A DNA stretch of 64,000 bases from the NCBI RefSeq assembly GCF_001437155.1, contig NZ_JQAR01000008.1, forward strand, positions 1 to 64,000, read 5' to 3'. The stretch is from Liquorilactobacillus mali (lineage in GTDB: Bacteria; Bacillota; Bacilli; Lactobacillales; Lactobacillaceae). The position numbers and the translations under genes are program-made. The notes under the pieces were generated by a model. It was given only the letters and a program-made list of their open reading frames with translations. It made no database searches and was not told where the DNA came from. Shown here one piece after another: positions 44,500 through 53,478 of this stretch (the first letter of the stretch is position 1; every line of letters begins with the position of its first letter).

Positions 44500-46745
44500 T
44501 GAAAAGGGAAGATTATGCAATTGATGGTATGGTGTGCGCATCATGCTCGATGACAATTGAAAAAGCAGTTGGTAAGTTGGCAGGTGTAGCTGATGTCAGT
44601 GTAAATTTGACAACTGAAAAAATGAACGTGGCATATGATCCCCAGTCTCTTGATGAGCAGAAAATCGTTTCCACGGTTGTTGATGCAGGTTATGGTGCCA
44701 AACTTCTTGCAGGAACATCTGATGAGATAGAACAACGAACATTTAGTAAAACACAACAGATAAATAAATTGTGGAACCAGTTTTTTTATTCGGCTATCTT
44801 TACAGTTCCACTTTTGTATCTTGCAATGGGTTCAATGTTGGGATTTTGGCTTCCAAGATTCATACGGCCGAGTTTTAATCCGCAAATTTTTGTGATTGTT
44901 GAATTGATATTGGCAATACCTATAGTTGTCTTGAATATCGATTACTTCAAAATTGGTTTTAAGACTTTAGCAAAGGGACATCCTAATATGGACTCACTGG
45001 TTGCATTAGGTTCTGGTGCTGCGCTAATATACAGTTTTTTTGGAACATTTCAGGTAATTTTAGGTAATTATAGTTACTCTGATGACCTTTATTATGAGGC
45101 TGCTGGGACAATTCTAACTTTAATCACACTTGGAAAATATTTTGAAACAGTTTCAAAAGGGAAAACATCAACAGCAATAAAAAAGTTGTTGGATTTAGCA
45201 CCCAAAACCGCAAATGTAATAATTAATGGACAGGAAGAAGAACGACTGCTATCAGATGTAAAGATCGGAGATATTGCTATTGTCCGTCCTGGTCAGAAAA
45301 TTCCAGCAGATGGACAAATTATTGAGGGAAATTCGACCATTGATGAGTCATTGTTGACGGGCGAAAGCATGCCAATATCAAAAAAGCTTGGAGATAGTGT
45401 ATTTGGAGGTAGCCTAAATCAAACTGGTTCTTTTAAATTTAGAATTACGAAGGAACAGAAAGAAACGGTTTTATCCCAAATTATTAAGTTAGTAGAAGAT
45501 GCACAGGCTCAGAAGGCTCCAATTGCAAAAATTGCTGATAAAGTATCTGCAGTCTTCGTGCCAACAGTTATTACTTTGGCATTATTAGCTGGATTTGGCT
45601 GGTACTTTATTGGTAATGAATCGTTTAGTTTCTCATTGACAATTATGATTGCTGTCTTAGTAATTGCCTGCCCTTGTGCACTTGGATTGGCAACACCAAC
45701 AGCAATAATGGTCGGAACAGGTAAAGGAGCAGATAATGGGGTGTTCTTTAAGAGTGGAACAGCACTTGAGTCGCTGCAGAATATTCAAACAATTGTGCTA
45801 GACAAAACTGGCACAATAACAACTGGAGTTCCAAGTGTTACTGATATTTTGTCTTTTAATGATTTTACAAAAAAAGAAGTTATGGAATTTGCCAAGGCAC
45901 TAGAGTATAATTCTGAGCACCCTCTTGCAAGGGCAATTATGATGTATGCCAAGGAACATGATGTGAAGACCAAAGTTGTCTCAGATTTCCAATCAGTAGC
46001 GGGCAAAGGTATTCAAGCAGTTATTGCTGATCAGGCAGTAATTTTGGGCAATGAGTCATTTATGATGATGAACAAGGTTGATGTATCTTTTATTAAGAAT
46101 CAGATTGATGAACTTGCATTACAAGGAAAGACACCACTATTAATAGCACTTGGAACAAAATTAGCAGGAATTATCGCGATTGCTGATCCTATCAAAAGTG
46201 CTAGTCGTACTGCAATTGCCAGATTGCAGGATGCGGGGATTGAAGTTATTATGATGACCGGTGATAATGATAAGACTGCCTCTGCAATTGCTGAACAGGT
46301 TGGGATAAAAACGGTTAGAAGTGAAGTTATGCCAGCAGATAAGGCAAATCAGGTTCAGGCTTTGCAGCGCGAAGGCAAGTTGGTTGGAATGGTTGGTGAC
46401 GGAGTAAATGATGCACCAGCTTTGGCACAAGCCAACGTTGGAATTGCGATTGGTTCAGGAACTGATGTGGCAATTGATGCGGCTGATATTGTCTTGCTGC
46501 ATAGTGACTTACTTGATGTTGTAACTGCATATCTGCTTAGCAAAGCAACTATCCATAACATTAAGGAGAATCTTTTTTGGGCCTTTGCGTATAATATCAT
46601 GGGAATTCCAGTGGCAATGGGAGGATTATATTTATTTGGTGGTCCATTACTTAACCCGATGATTGCAGGGGCCGCAATGAGTTTTAGCTCGGTTTCAGTT
46701 TTATTAAATGCGCTGCGTCTTAGATCTTTTAGATCAGTCGTCTAA
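44499..46745 (+). CDS. copA: Copper-transporting P1B-type ATPase CopA (CPC type)
   Basis: 748 residues, full length. One N-terminal heavy-metal-associated domain with MVCASCSM (CxxC). Then TGES, the CPC translocation motif at residues 391-393, DKTGTI with Asp435, HP in SEHPLARA, and MVGDGVNDAPALA. Both CopA and CopB in one operon is as in E. hirae. CopA ATG overlaps the copB stop (TGATG). Confidence 0.94.
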   Translation: MKREDYAIDGMVCASCSMTIEKAVGKLAGVADVSVNLTTEKMNVAYDPQSLDEQKIVSTVVDAGYGAKLLAGTSDEIEQRTFSKTQQINKLWNQFFYSAIFTVPLLYLAMGSMLGFWLPRFIRPSFNPQIFVIVELILAIPIVVLNIDYFKIGFKTLAKGHPNMDSLVALGSGAALIYSFFGTFQVILGNYSYSDDLYYEAAGTILTLITLGKYFETVSKGKTSTAIKKLLDLAPKTANVIINGQEEERLLSDVKIGDIAIVRPGQKIPADGQIIEGNSTIDESLLTGESMPISKKLGDSVFGGSLNQTGSFKFRITKEQKETVLSQIIKLVEDAQAQKAPIAKIADKVSAVFVPTVITLALLAGFGWYFIGNESFSFSLTIMIAVLVIACPCALGLATPTAIMVGTGKGADNGVFFKSGTALESLQNIQTIVLDKTGTITTGVPSVTDILSFNDFTKKEVMEFAKALEYNSEHPLARAIMMYAKEHDVKTKVVSDFQSVAGKGIQAVIADQAVILGNESFMMMNKVDVSFIKNQIDELALQGKTPLLIALGTKLAGIIAIADPIKSASRTAIARLQDAGIEVIMMTGDNDKTASAIAEQVGIKTVRSEVMPADKANQVQALQREGKLVGMVGDGVNDAPALAQANVGIAIGSGTDVAIDAADIVLLHSDLLDVVTAYLLSKATIHNIKENLFWAFAYNIMGIPVAMGGLYLFGGPLLNPMIAGAAMSFSSVSVLLNALRLRSFRSVV

Positions 46746-46783
46746 AAAAGTGCAAAGATTATAAAAATTAAGGAGTGATTGCT

Positions 46784-46981
46784 ATGGAGAAAACATACGA
46801 TATTACTGGTATGAAATGCAGTGGTTGTGTGAAAAAGGTGACTGAGGCTTTTACAGGAGTTTCAGGGGTAACAAAAGTTGCTGTCAGTCTTGCAGATGGA
46901 AATGCGGTTGTTGCAGGTGATTTTGACGAGCAGAATTTGAAGACATCATTAAAAGGAACACATTACAATATTAAGTTATAA
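46784..46981 (+). CDS. copZ: Copper chaperone CopZ
   Basis: 65 residues from ATG 46784 with GGAGTGATT upstream; an in-frame GTG at 46775 would add three residues. HMA ferredoxin-like fold with metal loop GMKCSGC. It carries Cu(I) to CopY and the ATPases. Followed by a terminator at 47111-47141 and so closes the copYBAZ operon. Confidence 0.92.
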   Translation: MEKTYDITGMKCSGCVKKVTEAFTGVSGVTKVAVSLADGNAVVAGDFDEQNLKTSLKGTHYNIKL

Positions 46982-47110
46982 AACGCATGATAAAACTGAA
47001 ACAAAAAATGTGTTTATAACAAATAATTTTAGTGGATAAGGTTAACACTGTAATTAATTTCGAACTAAAAGAAGTCAAATAATTTCGAACATAATGCAAA
47101 AGATAATTGA

Positions 47111-47142
47111 GGGCCAGCATAAAAAATTGCTGTCCTTTTTTT
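47111..47142 (+). terminator. Rho-independent terminator after copZ
   Basis: GGGCCAGCA (47111-47119) pairs with TGCTGTCC (47128-47135), one mismatch, then TTTTTTTT. Confidence 0.75.
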
Positions 47143-47224
47143 ATGGACTTTAGGAATGGCTTAGTTTTAGAAAGGAAAATGAATAATATTAATTGATTTT
47201 TGAATATTAAATACAAATTAACTA

Positions 47225-47252
47225 TTGAAATTTAAGCTCAATGTAGTAGAAT
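47225..47252 (+). promoter_or_regulatory. Promoter of the attenuated dipeptidase/peptide-binding operon
   Basis: TTGAAA (47225-47230), 16 nt, TAGAAT (47247-47252). Transcription would start about 47259 and give a 290-nt leader before the dipeptidase gene. Confidence 0.6.
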
Positions 47253-47304
47253 GGGAAACATCAATTAAACAACTAGTTCATTTCATACAAGGAGGATTGC
47301 ACTG

Positions 47305-47391
47305 ATGACATTCGAAAAAGTATTAAACATGCAAATCAATATTATTAGCCTAGTCATTATTAGGATGCCGCAGTGCAACCCGATGACATAG
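47305..47391 (+). CDS. 28-codon leader peptide rich in Ile, Val and Leu
   Basis: ATG 47305 with a perfect GGAGG (47291-47295) 9 nt upstream. The peptide reads MTFEKVLNMQ, then INIISLVIIR, then MPQCNPMT, stop TAG 47389-47391. Nine of 28 residues are branched-chain, with seven in the ten-residue block at 47335-47364. That block ends right where the first RNA arm (47365-47379) begins. It is followed by alternative hairpins and a terminator. This is the organisation of ilv-type leaders: low charged Ile/Val/Leu-tRNA would stall the ribosome and allow read-through. Confidence 0.75.
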   Translation: MTFEKVLNMQINIISLVIIRMPQCNPMT

Positions 47392-47532
47392 GCTTTTTGG
47401 TCACGGTTCACATTGCGGCATGTAAAACTGCGATGTGGATAGTGATTGGTAAATACAAACATTTTAAAAAAATGAAACCTTTCAATATTACACCGCAGTT
47501 TTATCATTGCTGATAAACTGGGGTGTTTTTTG
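47365..47532 (+). promoter_or_regulatory. Attenuator with mutually exclusive hairpins (branched-chain leader)
   Basis: Segment 1 (47365-47379, ATGCCGCAGTGCAAC) pairs with segment 2 (47406-47421, GTTCACATTGCGGCAT). Segment 2b (47423-47436, TAAAACTGCGATGT) pairs 13 of 14 with segment 3 (47490-47503, ACACCGCAGTTTTA), forming an antiterminator. Segment 3 alternatively pairs with segment 4 (47512-47526, GATAAACTGGGGTGT), followed by six T, forming the terminator. CGCAGT in segment 1 can also pair with ACTGCG of 2b. The arms compete exactly as required for attenuation. Confidence 0.8.
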
Positions 47533-47552
47533 TTTGAGAAAGGGGAATTATC

Positions 47553-48878
47553 ATGTCCAAAAATATACATAATTATGCAGAAATGCATCTTAACGATTTT
47601 CTTGATTATCTAGCAATTCCAAGTGTTTCTGCTGAGAACAAGGGAATTGATGAAGCTAGTGATTGGCTAGTAAAGACTTTTGAACAGTTAGGTGCAAAGA
47701 AGTCTGAGAAATGGGCAAAAGAAGGACAAAATCCGTTTGTATATGCAGAGTTTGAAGGAAAAAGTGCAAAAACAGTTCTGTTTTACAATCATTATGATGT
47801 TCAGCCAGCGCAGCCATTGGACGAATGGAAGACGGAGCCATTTAATCCGACTTTTGTCGAAGGTAAATTGGTTGCTAGGGGGGCCAGTGATGACAAAGGT
47901 GAACTTATGGCGCGCCTCGTAATGGTGAAGTGGTTCCAAGAAAATGGAGGACTTCCAGTGAATCTGAAGTTTTTTGTCGAAGGAGAAGAAGAAATTGGGA
48001 GTCTGCATGTTGATGAGGCAGTTAGAGAGCATGCAAAAGAACTAAAAGCTGATGCATGTATTTGGGAAGGCGGCGGTAAAAATTCTGTCGGGCGCTTCGA
48101 AGTAATTAGTGGTATGAAGGGGATTGTTAGCTTTGACGTTGAAGCAGTTACCGCAGATGTTGATATGCACTCTTCACTTGCTTGTTTTGCACCAAATGCA
48201 GCATGGAGACTTGTTCAGGGATTAGCCACTCTGAAAGACAAGAATGGACGAATTACTGTAGATGGTTTCTATGATGATGTTGATGATTTAACTGATTTGG
48301 AGAAAAAAGCAGTTGCTCAAATGGATTTTGATGAAGAAAAAGTCAAAGAAACATTTGGCCTAAAACGTGATTTTATAACAGATAAGCCAGCATATGCCTT
48401 TGTAAATGAACCAACGATGACAATTAATGGTCTCACTTCTGGCTATGAGGGTGAAGGAGTGAAAACAGTTCTTCCCAAGTATGCAAAGGCTAAATTAGAC
48501 TGTCGTCTAGTGCCGGGGCAAGATCCAGAGAAAATGGTTAAGCTAGTTGAGGCGCATCTGAAGAAAAATGGTTTTGCGGATTTAAAAGTCACATTCAATC
48601 TTGGCGAGAATGCTTTTCGTTCTGATTCAGACCATGCATTTGTAAAACTTGCTATGGCTACTGCGAAAAAAGTTTATGGGGATAGGCAAGTAAAATATGT
48701 TCCTAATGCTGCTGGTGGTGGACCAATTGAATGTTTTGGGAACGTACTTAAACTGCCTATTGTGTTAGTAGGAGTACATAATGCAGCAAGCGGAGCCCAT
48801 GCACCAAATGAACACATCTTGGTTAGCGACTTTTCTCAGGGTGTTGAATATCTTACAGAGTTATTACAAAATTTTTAG
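47553..48878 (+). CDS. M20 family dipeptidase
   Basis: 441 residues. Zinc peptidase of the ArgE/DapE/CPG2 family: metal ligand His in YNHYDVQPAQ, bridging Asp in GASDDKGE, catalytic Glu-Glu in VEGEEEIGS, and the dimerisation lid in the middle with the conserved MHSS. The C-terminus carries GGGPI and the last ligand (HAPNEH). Releases amino acids from di- or tripeptides in the cytoplasm. AAAGGGG is 8 nt before ATG. First gene behind the branched-chain attenuator, with the peptide-binding gene following after 12 nt. Confidence 0.9.
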   Translation: MSKNIHNYAEMHLNDFLDYLAIPSVSAENKGIDEASDWLVKTFEQLGAKKSEKWAKEGQNPFVYAEFEGKSAKTVLFYNHYDVQPAQPLDEWKTEPFNPTFVEGKLVARGASDDKGELMARLVMVKWFQENGGLPVNLKFFVEGEEEIGSLHVDEAVREHAKELKADACIWEGGGKNSVGRFEVISGMKGIVSFDVEAVTADVDMHSSLACFAPNAAWRLVQGLATLKDKNGRITVDGFYDDVDDLTDLEKKAVAQMDFDEEKVKETFGLKRDFITDKPAYAFVNEPTMTINGLTSGYEGEGVKTVLPKYAKAKLDCRLVPGQDPEKMVKLVEAHLKKNGFADLKVTFNLGENAFRSDSDHAFVKLAMATAKKVYGDRQVKYVPNAAGGGPIECFGNVLKLPIVLVGVHNAASGAHAPNEHILVSDFSQGVEYLTELLQNF

Positions 48879-48890
48879 GGGGATTTTAGT

Positions 48891-50510
48891 ATGAAGTTGA
48901 GTAGAGTTTTGGTATCAAGTGGATTGGTAGTTGCGGCAAGTCTGTTATTTTTAGGAACATCAAGTAAGAAGGTTGATGCTGCAACCAAACAGGTTTTAAA
49001 TTGGAGCGAACCATCATCTCTTGAAACATTAGATCCGGATCAGGTTGATGATTCTGTTGGGGGAGAAGTTCTACGTAACAGTAATGAAGGACTTTATGTT
49101 TTGGATGGCAATAATAAGCTGAAATTAGCAGGAGCATCGAGCGTCGAGGTATCTAAAGACGAGAAAACATATACTTTTAATCTAAGGAAGAATGCTAAAT
49201 GGAGTAATGGCAAATCTGTAGTTGCTGCAGATTACGTTTATGGCTGGCGTAGGATGGTAACTCCAGCAACTGCCGCACCGAACTCTTATCTTTTTGATGG
49301 AGTGAAAAATGCAGAGGATATTATGAATAGCAAGAAATCCCCTGATACATTAGGGGTTAAAGCAGTAGGTAAGTACAAGTTAGTGGTGACTTTGGATAAA
49401 ACAATTCCTTATTTCAAAAAATTACTTGTAATTTCGAGCTTCTATCCTCTAAATGAAAATGCTGTTAACAAATATGGCAAAAAATATGGAACTTCTTCAA
49501 AATATACGCTTTACAATGGTCCCTTTGTTGTTAAAGGCTGGACGGGGACAAATGATAAGTGGAATTTACAGAAAAATGATTACTATTGGGGTAAGAAACA
49601 AGTTAAGTTAACAAAAATAAACTTCCAGGTAACAAAGAGTACGACGACATCATACAATTTGTATCAAAGCGGTAAATTAGACGAAACACTTTTAAGCAGT
49701 GAGCAAGCTCGTCAATTAAAAACCAACAAAGAATTTAAATCGTTGGAGCAGGCAAGAACGACCTACGTCGATTACAATACGACTAGAAAGACTTTAAAAA
49801 ATGTAAACATTCGTAAGGCCCTATCTTATGCAGTAAACCGCAAACAACTTGTAAAAAAAGTTTTGGGTGATGGCTCTGTTGTATCAAAGAATTTTGTACC
49901 AGAAGGATTAACAAGTTACAAAGGAAAAGATTTTGCGAAAGATGCGCAAGTAAAAGAAGCTTCAGAACATAACAAGAAACTTGCTAAGAAGTACTGGAAA
50001 AAGGGTTTGAAAGAATTAGGTGTTAAGAAGTTGACTTTAACATTCCTTAGTGATGACGATGATACAAGTAAGAATACAAGTGAATTCTTACAAAGCCAAT
50101 ATGAGACTACATTATCAGGATTAACGGTCAATCTTTCAAATATGCCAAAGAAGAATAGAATTACTAAGATGATGAATCAAGATTTTGATCTTGTGTTAAC
50201 TGGTTGGGGTGCAGAATTTACTGATCCATTGACGTACTTAAACTTAATGACAAGTAATAATGTCTATAATTTCGGAAAATGGAAGAACAGTGACTATGAT
50301 AAGTATGTTTCAAGTGCTAAAAATGATAGTGCTAGTGATGCAGATGGCAGGTGGAAAGCAATGAGCAATGCTACAAATGTCCTTGATGAGGAACAACCGC
50401 TTGCTCTGTTGTATCAACCTACTTCTGCACTCTTAATAAAATCGAATGTTAAAGGTTTGAAGTACAATTCAGTAGGTGGATTTCTCTGGAAAAATGCATA
50501 TATAAAATAA
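48891..50510 (+). CDS. Peptide-binding protein (OppA family), no lipobox
   Basis: 539 residues, SBP_bac_5. The body matches the OppA-like gene at 35074-36705 (WSNGKSVVAADYVYGWRRMV, YNGPFVVKGWTG, LVLTGWGAEFTDP). The N-terminus is a normal signal peptide, cleaved near residue 30 (KVDA), without any cysteine, so it is not predicted to be a lipoprotein. The protein has no cysteine at all. It may be released, or held by S-layer-like or charge contacts. Co-transcribed with the dipeptidase, so import and hydrolysis of peptides share a branched-chain sensor. Confidence 0.88.
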   Translation: MKLSRVLVSSGLVVAASLLFLGTSSKKVDAATKQVLNWSEPSSLETLDPDQVDDSVGGEVLRNSNEGLYVLDGNNKLKLAGASSVEVSKDEKTYTFNLRKNAKWSNGKSVVAADYVYGWRRMVTPATAAPNSYLFDGVKNAEDIMNSKKSPDTLGVKAVGKYKLVVTLDKTIPYFKKLLVISSFYPLNENAVNKYGKKYGTSSKYTLYNGPFVVKGWTGTNDKWNLQKNDYYWGKKQVKLTKINFQVTKSTTTSYNLYQSGKLDETLLSSEQARQLKTNKEFKSLEQARTTYVDYNTTRKTLKNVNIRKALSYAVNRKQLVKKVLGDGSVVSKNFVPEGLTSYKGKDFAKDAQVKEASEHNKKLAKKYWKKGLKELGVKKLTLTFLSDDDDTSKNTSEFLQSQYETTLSGLTVNLSNMPKKNRITKMMNQDFDLVLTGWGAEFTDPLTYLNLMTSNNVYNFGKWKNSDYDKYVSSAKNDSASDADGRWKAMSNATNVLDEEQPLALLYQPTSALLIKSNVKGLKYNSVGGFLWKNAYIK

Positions 50511-50597
50511 TATGGACTTTTTTGTAAAAAAATGTAATGAGTTCCATGGATACGAAGATATCTAAGCTCGATTTTTGTAAAAGTTTTAGGATAGGCA

Positions 50598-50682
50598 AAA
50601 AAATCTAGGATTAATTTTGATAATGAGATCAGTAAGAACTGCGCTCAATCAGAATTAACCCTAGATTTTTCTATATTTTGAT
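50598..50682. terminator. Long hairpin terminator after the peptide-binding gene
   Basis: AAAAATCTAGGATTAATTTTGAT pairs, with bulges, with ATCAGAATTAACCCTAGATTTTT. T-run at one end and A-run at the other make it usable from both convergent sides. Confidence 0.78.
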
Positions 50683-50690
50683 TTTTAAAT

Positions 50691-50732
50691 GATAGCGCTA
50701 TCTTTACAAAAAATAAGTTTAAAGAGTATAAA
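50691..50732 (+). promoter_or_regulatory. Orphan cre-like palindrome and promoter
   Basis: A perfect 12-bp palindrome GATAGCGCTATC (50691-50702; with flanks TGATAGCGCTATCT, two mismatches from the CcpA cre consensus) stands just before TTTACA (50703-50708), 18 nt, TATAAA (50727-50732). No ORF follows before the convergent pucR-like gene. It may drive a small or antisense RNA or be a relic. GTGCT-CC-AGCAC hairpin lies at about 50753-50765. Confidence 0.35.
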
Positions 50733-50856
50733 CCTAAGAAAAAAAAGTGATTTCGTGCTCCAGCACAAATATGTGAGAGAATGTTTATGCTTTAATACAT
50801 GTTAAATAATGAATAATTATGATAATATTCTTACAACGAAAAGGGGATGGGAAAGA

Positions 50857-52017
50857 TTACAAAATATCCATAATGTGAAATGCCAGAATTAGTTTAAACC
50901 GCTCTTCATTTTCATCCAGATTTACTCCCAATAGATTTTTAATACGTTTGATCCGATAGTTAATCGTATTTCGATGTGAAAATGTTTTTTCGGAAACGGC
51001 TTTAACACTACAGTTTTCTTGGAGGTATAGTTTAAGGAGATCTAGGTATTCAGTACCAGCTTCTTGGTCATATTTCAAAATGGGTTCCAGTGTTTTCAAA
51101 GCACTGTCTTCGAGGAGTTGATAATTATTAACTGCTAAAATGAGTTCGTTTATTCCATTATCTTCAAAAAAACATACTGAATTTGATGATTTTTTATGCA
51201 TATGGGCCTTAACATATTCAATTTGTTTGTATGAGCGATGTAGTTCAAAAATTGATGATGCTGTTGAACTCACACTGATATTGAAGTTATATTCCTCGAA
51301 GTTTGCTTTCAACATTTTGTCAATTGAATTGGCAAATCCCGGAATGCTATTTGAACTGTTAATTACGATGAAGAAGGAATTATCGTAATCAAAAATACAG
51401 TTAATGAATCTGAACTTATTGAGCTCAACTTCAACTTTGAGACGGAGTTTACCGTAAAGCTTAGAATTAATCCTTAAAATATCCAAATCATCACTGCTGA
51501 TGGCAAGAATAGTGTAGTCGGAATGCAAGTCGAAATTATTTCTTTCAAGTTGACGTTCAAATGTTTCAGGTGAATTAGGATGGAAAATTGCATTTTTTAT
51601 ACTTCCCATGAGACTGTATGACAACTGTTCACTTGCAAAAATACGGTTGCAATAGTCCCTAATTATATCAATTAAATGTATTTTCCAAGGAACTGTGATT
51701 AATGGAAAATTCTTTTTACTACAATAATCAATTATATTTTTAGGAATATCTCTGATGAATTGCCCCGTATTAATAATTAAAGCCGTTGCCCCTGAAGAAA
51801 TTACCTTTTGAACATATTCAAAAAGCCAAGTGTCAGAATCTTTTCCAATTCCAGTTGTTATAACAATCTCATTTCCGTGCAGATAGTCCATTGTATTTAT
51901 ATTTTCCAAAATATGGACCCAACTAAATAATTTATCTAATCCGGTACTACCAGTTATGAGATTCATTTCATACTTTTCCTTAGTTGCGTAGTAAACTGAT
52001 CTGAAATTTATAGCCAT
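50857..52017 (-). CDS. PucR family transcriptional regulator
   Basis: 386 residues. N-terminal PucR ligand domain (about 1-125; HILENINTMDYLHGNEIVITTG), a middle GGDEF-like CdaR segment and a C-terminal HTH_30 (VKAVSEKTFSHRNTINYRIKRIKNLLG). Divergent from an aminotransferase/ABC cassette with a 72-nt gap, so it most likely controls it. PucR/CdaR members sense nitrogen compounds or sugar acids; here a substrate of the aminotransferase is the best guess. Confidence 0.86.
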   Translation of the reverse strand: MAINFRSVYYATKEKYEMNLITGSTGLDKLFSWVHILENINTMDYLHGNEIVITTGIGKDSDTWLFEYVQKVISSGATALIINTGQFIRDIPKNIIDYCSKKNFPLITVPWKIHLIDIIRDYCNRIFASEQLSYSLMGSIKNAIFHPNSPETFERQLERNNFDLHSDYTILAISSDDLDILRINSKLYGKLRLKVEVELNKFRFINCIFDYDNSFFIVINSSNSIPGFANSIDKMLKANFEEYNFNISVSSTASSIFELHRSYKQIEYVKAHMHKKSSNSVCFFEDNGINELILAVNNYQLLEDSALKTLEPILKYDQEAGTEYLDLLKLYLQENCSVKAVSEKTFSHRNTINYRIKRIKNLLGVNLDENEERFKLILAFHIMDIL

Positions 52018-52089
52018 TTGATCACCAACTTTTTTTGTTTATCATTATATATCTAATATTTTACAAGTCAATGGAAGAAGGAATCATAA

Positions 52090-53460
52090 ATGTTGAGTAC
52101 GAAGTTACCAAAAATTATAACTAAACAATTACCTGGACCTAAAGCAAATATCATATTAAGTGAGAGAAAGAAATATGTTCCCAATTCTGTGGGGTGTATA
52201 TATCCTGTAGTCATTGAAAATTCTGAGGGTGCAATTATTCAAGATCCAGATGGAAACTTATTTTTGGATTGGGTAGGTGGAGTAGGCGTTTTAAACGTGG
52301 GTCATACAAACCCGCGTGTTGTGGAGGCAGTAAAGAAACAAAGTGAGAAATATTTGCATGGAATGTTCAATATAGTCACACATAAGGGATATACAAAATT
52401 AGCACAAAAACTCGCTGAAATTGCCCCTGTAAAGAAAAAGAAAGAGGTAAAGGTTTTTTTTGCAAATAGTGGTGCGGAAGTAAACGAAAATGCCATAAAA
52501 ATAGCGAAAGTATATACAAAAAGACCGAATGTGATTGTTTTTTCAGGCGCATTTCATGGGCGGACATTACTTACAATGACGATGACATCAAAGAAAGCAT
52601 ATGCAAAAGGTACCGGTCCATTGGCTGATGGAATATTTAGGGCAGATTTTCCTAATTTATATCATTTACCAAAGGGAATAAAAGAAGAAGATGCACTTGA
52701 GTATTACCTAAGTAGGATAAATCAAATTTTTGAAGAGGAATCAGCTGCTGATCAGGTTGCTGCAATTGTACTTGAGCCGATCCAAGGCGAAGGTGGATTT
52801 ATTCCCGCACCGCTAAAGTGGGTTGAAGCAGTTCGCAAAATTTGTGATGAAAATGGCATTTTATTAATTGCCGATGAAGTTCAGAGTGGGTTTGCAAGAA
52901 CTGGAAGAATGTTTGCTTCAAATTATTGGCAAGAAGCAGGTTTTGCACCAGATATCTTAACAGTGGCTAAGTCGATTGCTGGTGGATTACCCTTAGGTGG
53001 AGTAATCGCAAGAAAGGAGATAATGGATAGTGTTCCAAAAGGTGTGATTGGAGGGACCTTTGGAGGAAATGCAGTAGCGTGTGCAGCGGCACTTGAAGTA
53101 TTGGAAATCATTAAAGATGAGGATTTAATAACCAAAGCACAAAAAATTGGAACGCGATGCAAGAAAGAATTCTTGGAGTGGAAAAATAAATATCCGGTTG
53201 TCGGAGATGTTCGAGGCTGGGGTGCAATGCTTGGAATTGAATTTGTTGAAGATAAAAAGACTAAGAAGCCAGCTACTAAGTTTGTGAGTGATTTAATTCA
53301 ATTATGTGTTTCAAAGGGATTAATTATTGAAAATGCAGGTGCACATGGGAATGTAATTCGGTTTTTAGCACCTTTAGTGATAACAGAAGATCAGCTAAAT
53401 GTTGGATTAACGATTTTAGAGGAATCAATTCAGGAATTAAGTGTAAGTAAAATATCCTGA
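52090..53460 (+). CDS. Class III aminotransferase / amino-acid racemase-like PLP enzyme
   Basis: 456 residues. PLP-binding Lys294 in TVAKSIAGGLP, GAEVNENAIKIAK, HGRTLLTMTMTSK, IADEVQSGFARTG and IEPIQGEGG-type residues. Close families are 4-aminobutyrate and ornithine aminotransferases, and the GabT-like amino-acid racemases (including isoleucine 2-epimerase of lactobacilli). No transaminase partner for GABA (succinate-semialdehyde dehydrogenase) is seen, so racemase or another omega-amino acid use is possible. The transporter genes follow after 18 nt. Confidence 0.85.
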   Translation: MLSTKLPKIITKQLPGPKANIILSERKKYVPNSVGCIYPVVIENSEGAIIQDPDGNLFLDWVGGVGVLNVGHTNPRVVEAVKKQSEKYLHGMFNIVTHKGYTKLAQKLAEIAPVKKKKEVKVFFANSGAEVNENAIKIAKVYTKRPNVIVFSGAFHGRTLLTMTMTSKKAYAKGTGPLADGIFRADFPNLYHLPKGIKEEDALEYYLSRINQIFEEESAADQVAAIVLEPIQGEGGFIPAPLKWVEAVRKICDENGILLIADEVQSGFARTGRMFASNYWQEAGFAPDILTVAKSIAGGLPLGGVIARKEIMDSVPKGVIGGTFGGNAVACAAALEVLEIIKDEDLITKAQKIGTRCKKEFLEWKNKYPVVGDVRGWGAMLGIEFVEDKKTKKPATKFVSDLIQLCVSKGLIIENAGAHGNVIRFLAPLVITEDQLNVGLTILEESIQELSVSKIS

Positions 53461-53478
53461 TTTAGGAGGTGTACAAAA

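Larger units (their letters stand above)
50511..50856. other. Intergenic region between convergent genes
   Basis: Contains the hairpin terminator (50598-50682) and the orphan cre/promoter element (50691-50732). No coding sequence is supported. Confidence 0.5.

Noticed and set aside
47305..47532. T-box riboswitch upstream of the dipeptidase gene
   Set aside because: No GGGTGGTACCGCG-type sequence is present; instead there is a translated leader ORF with alternate hairpins.
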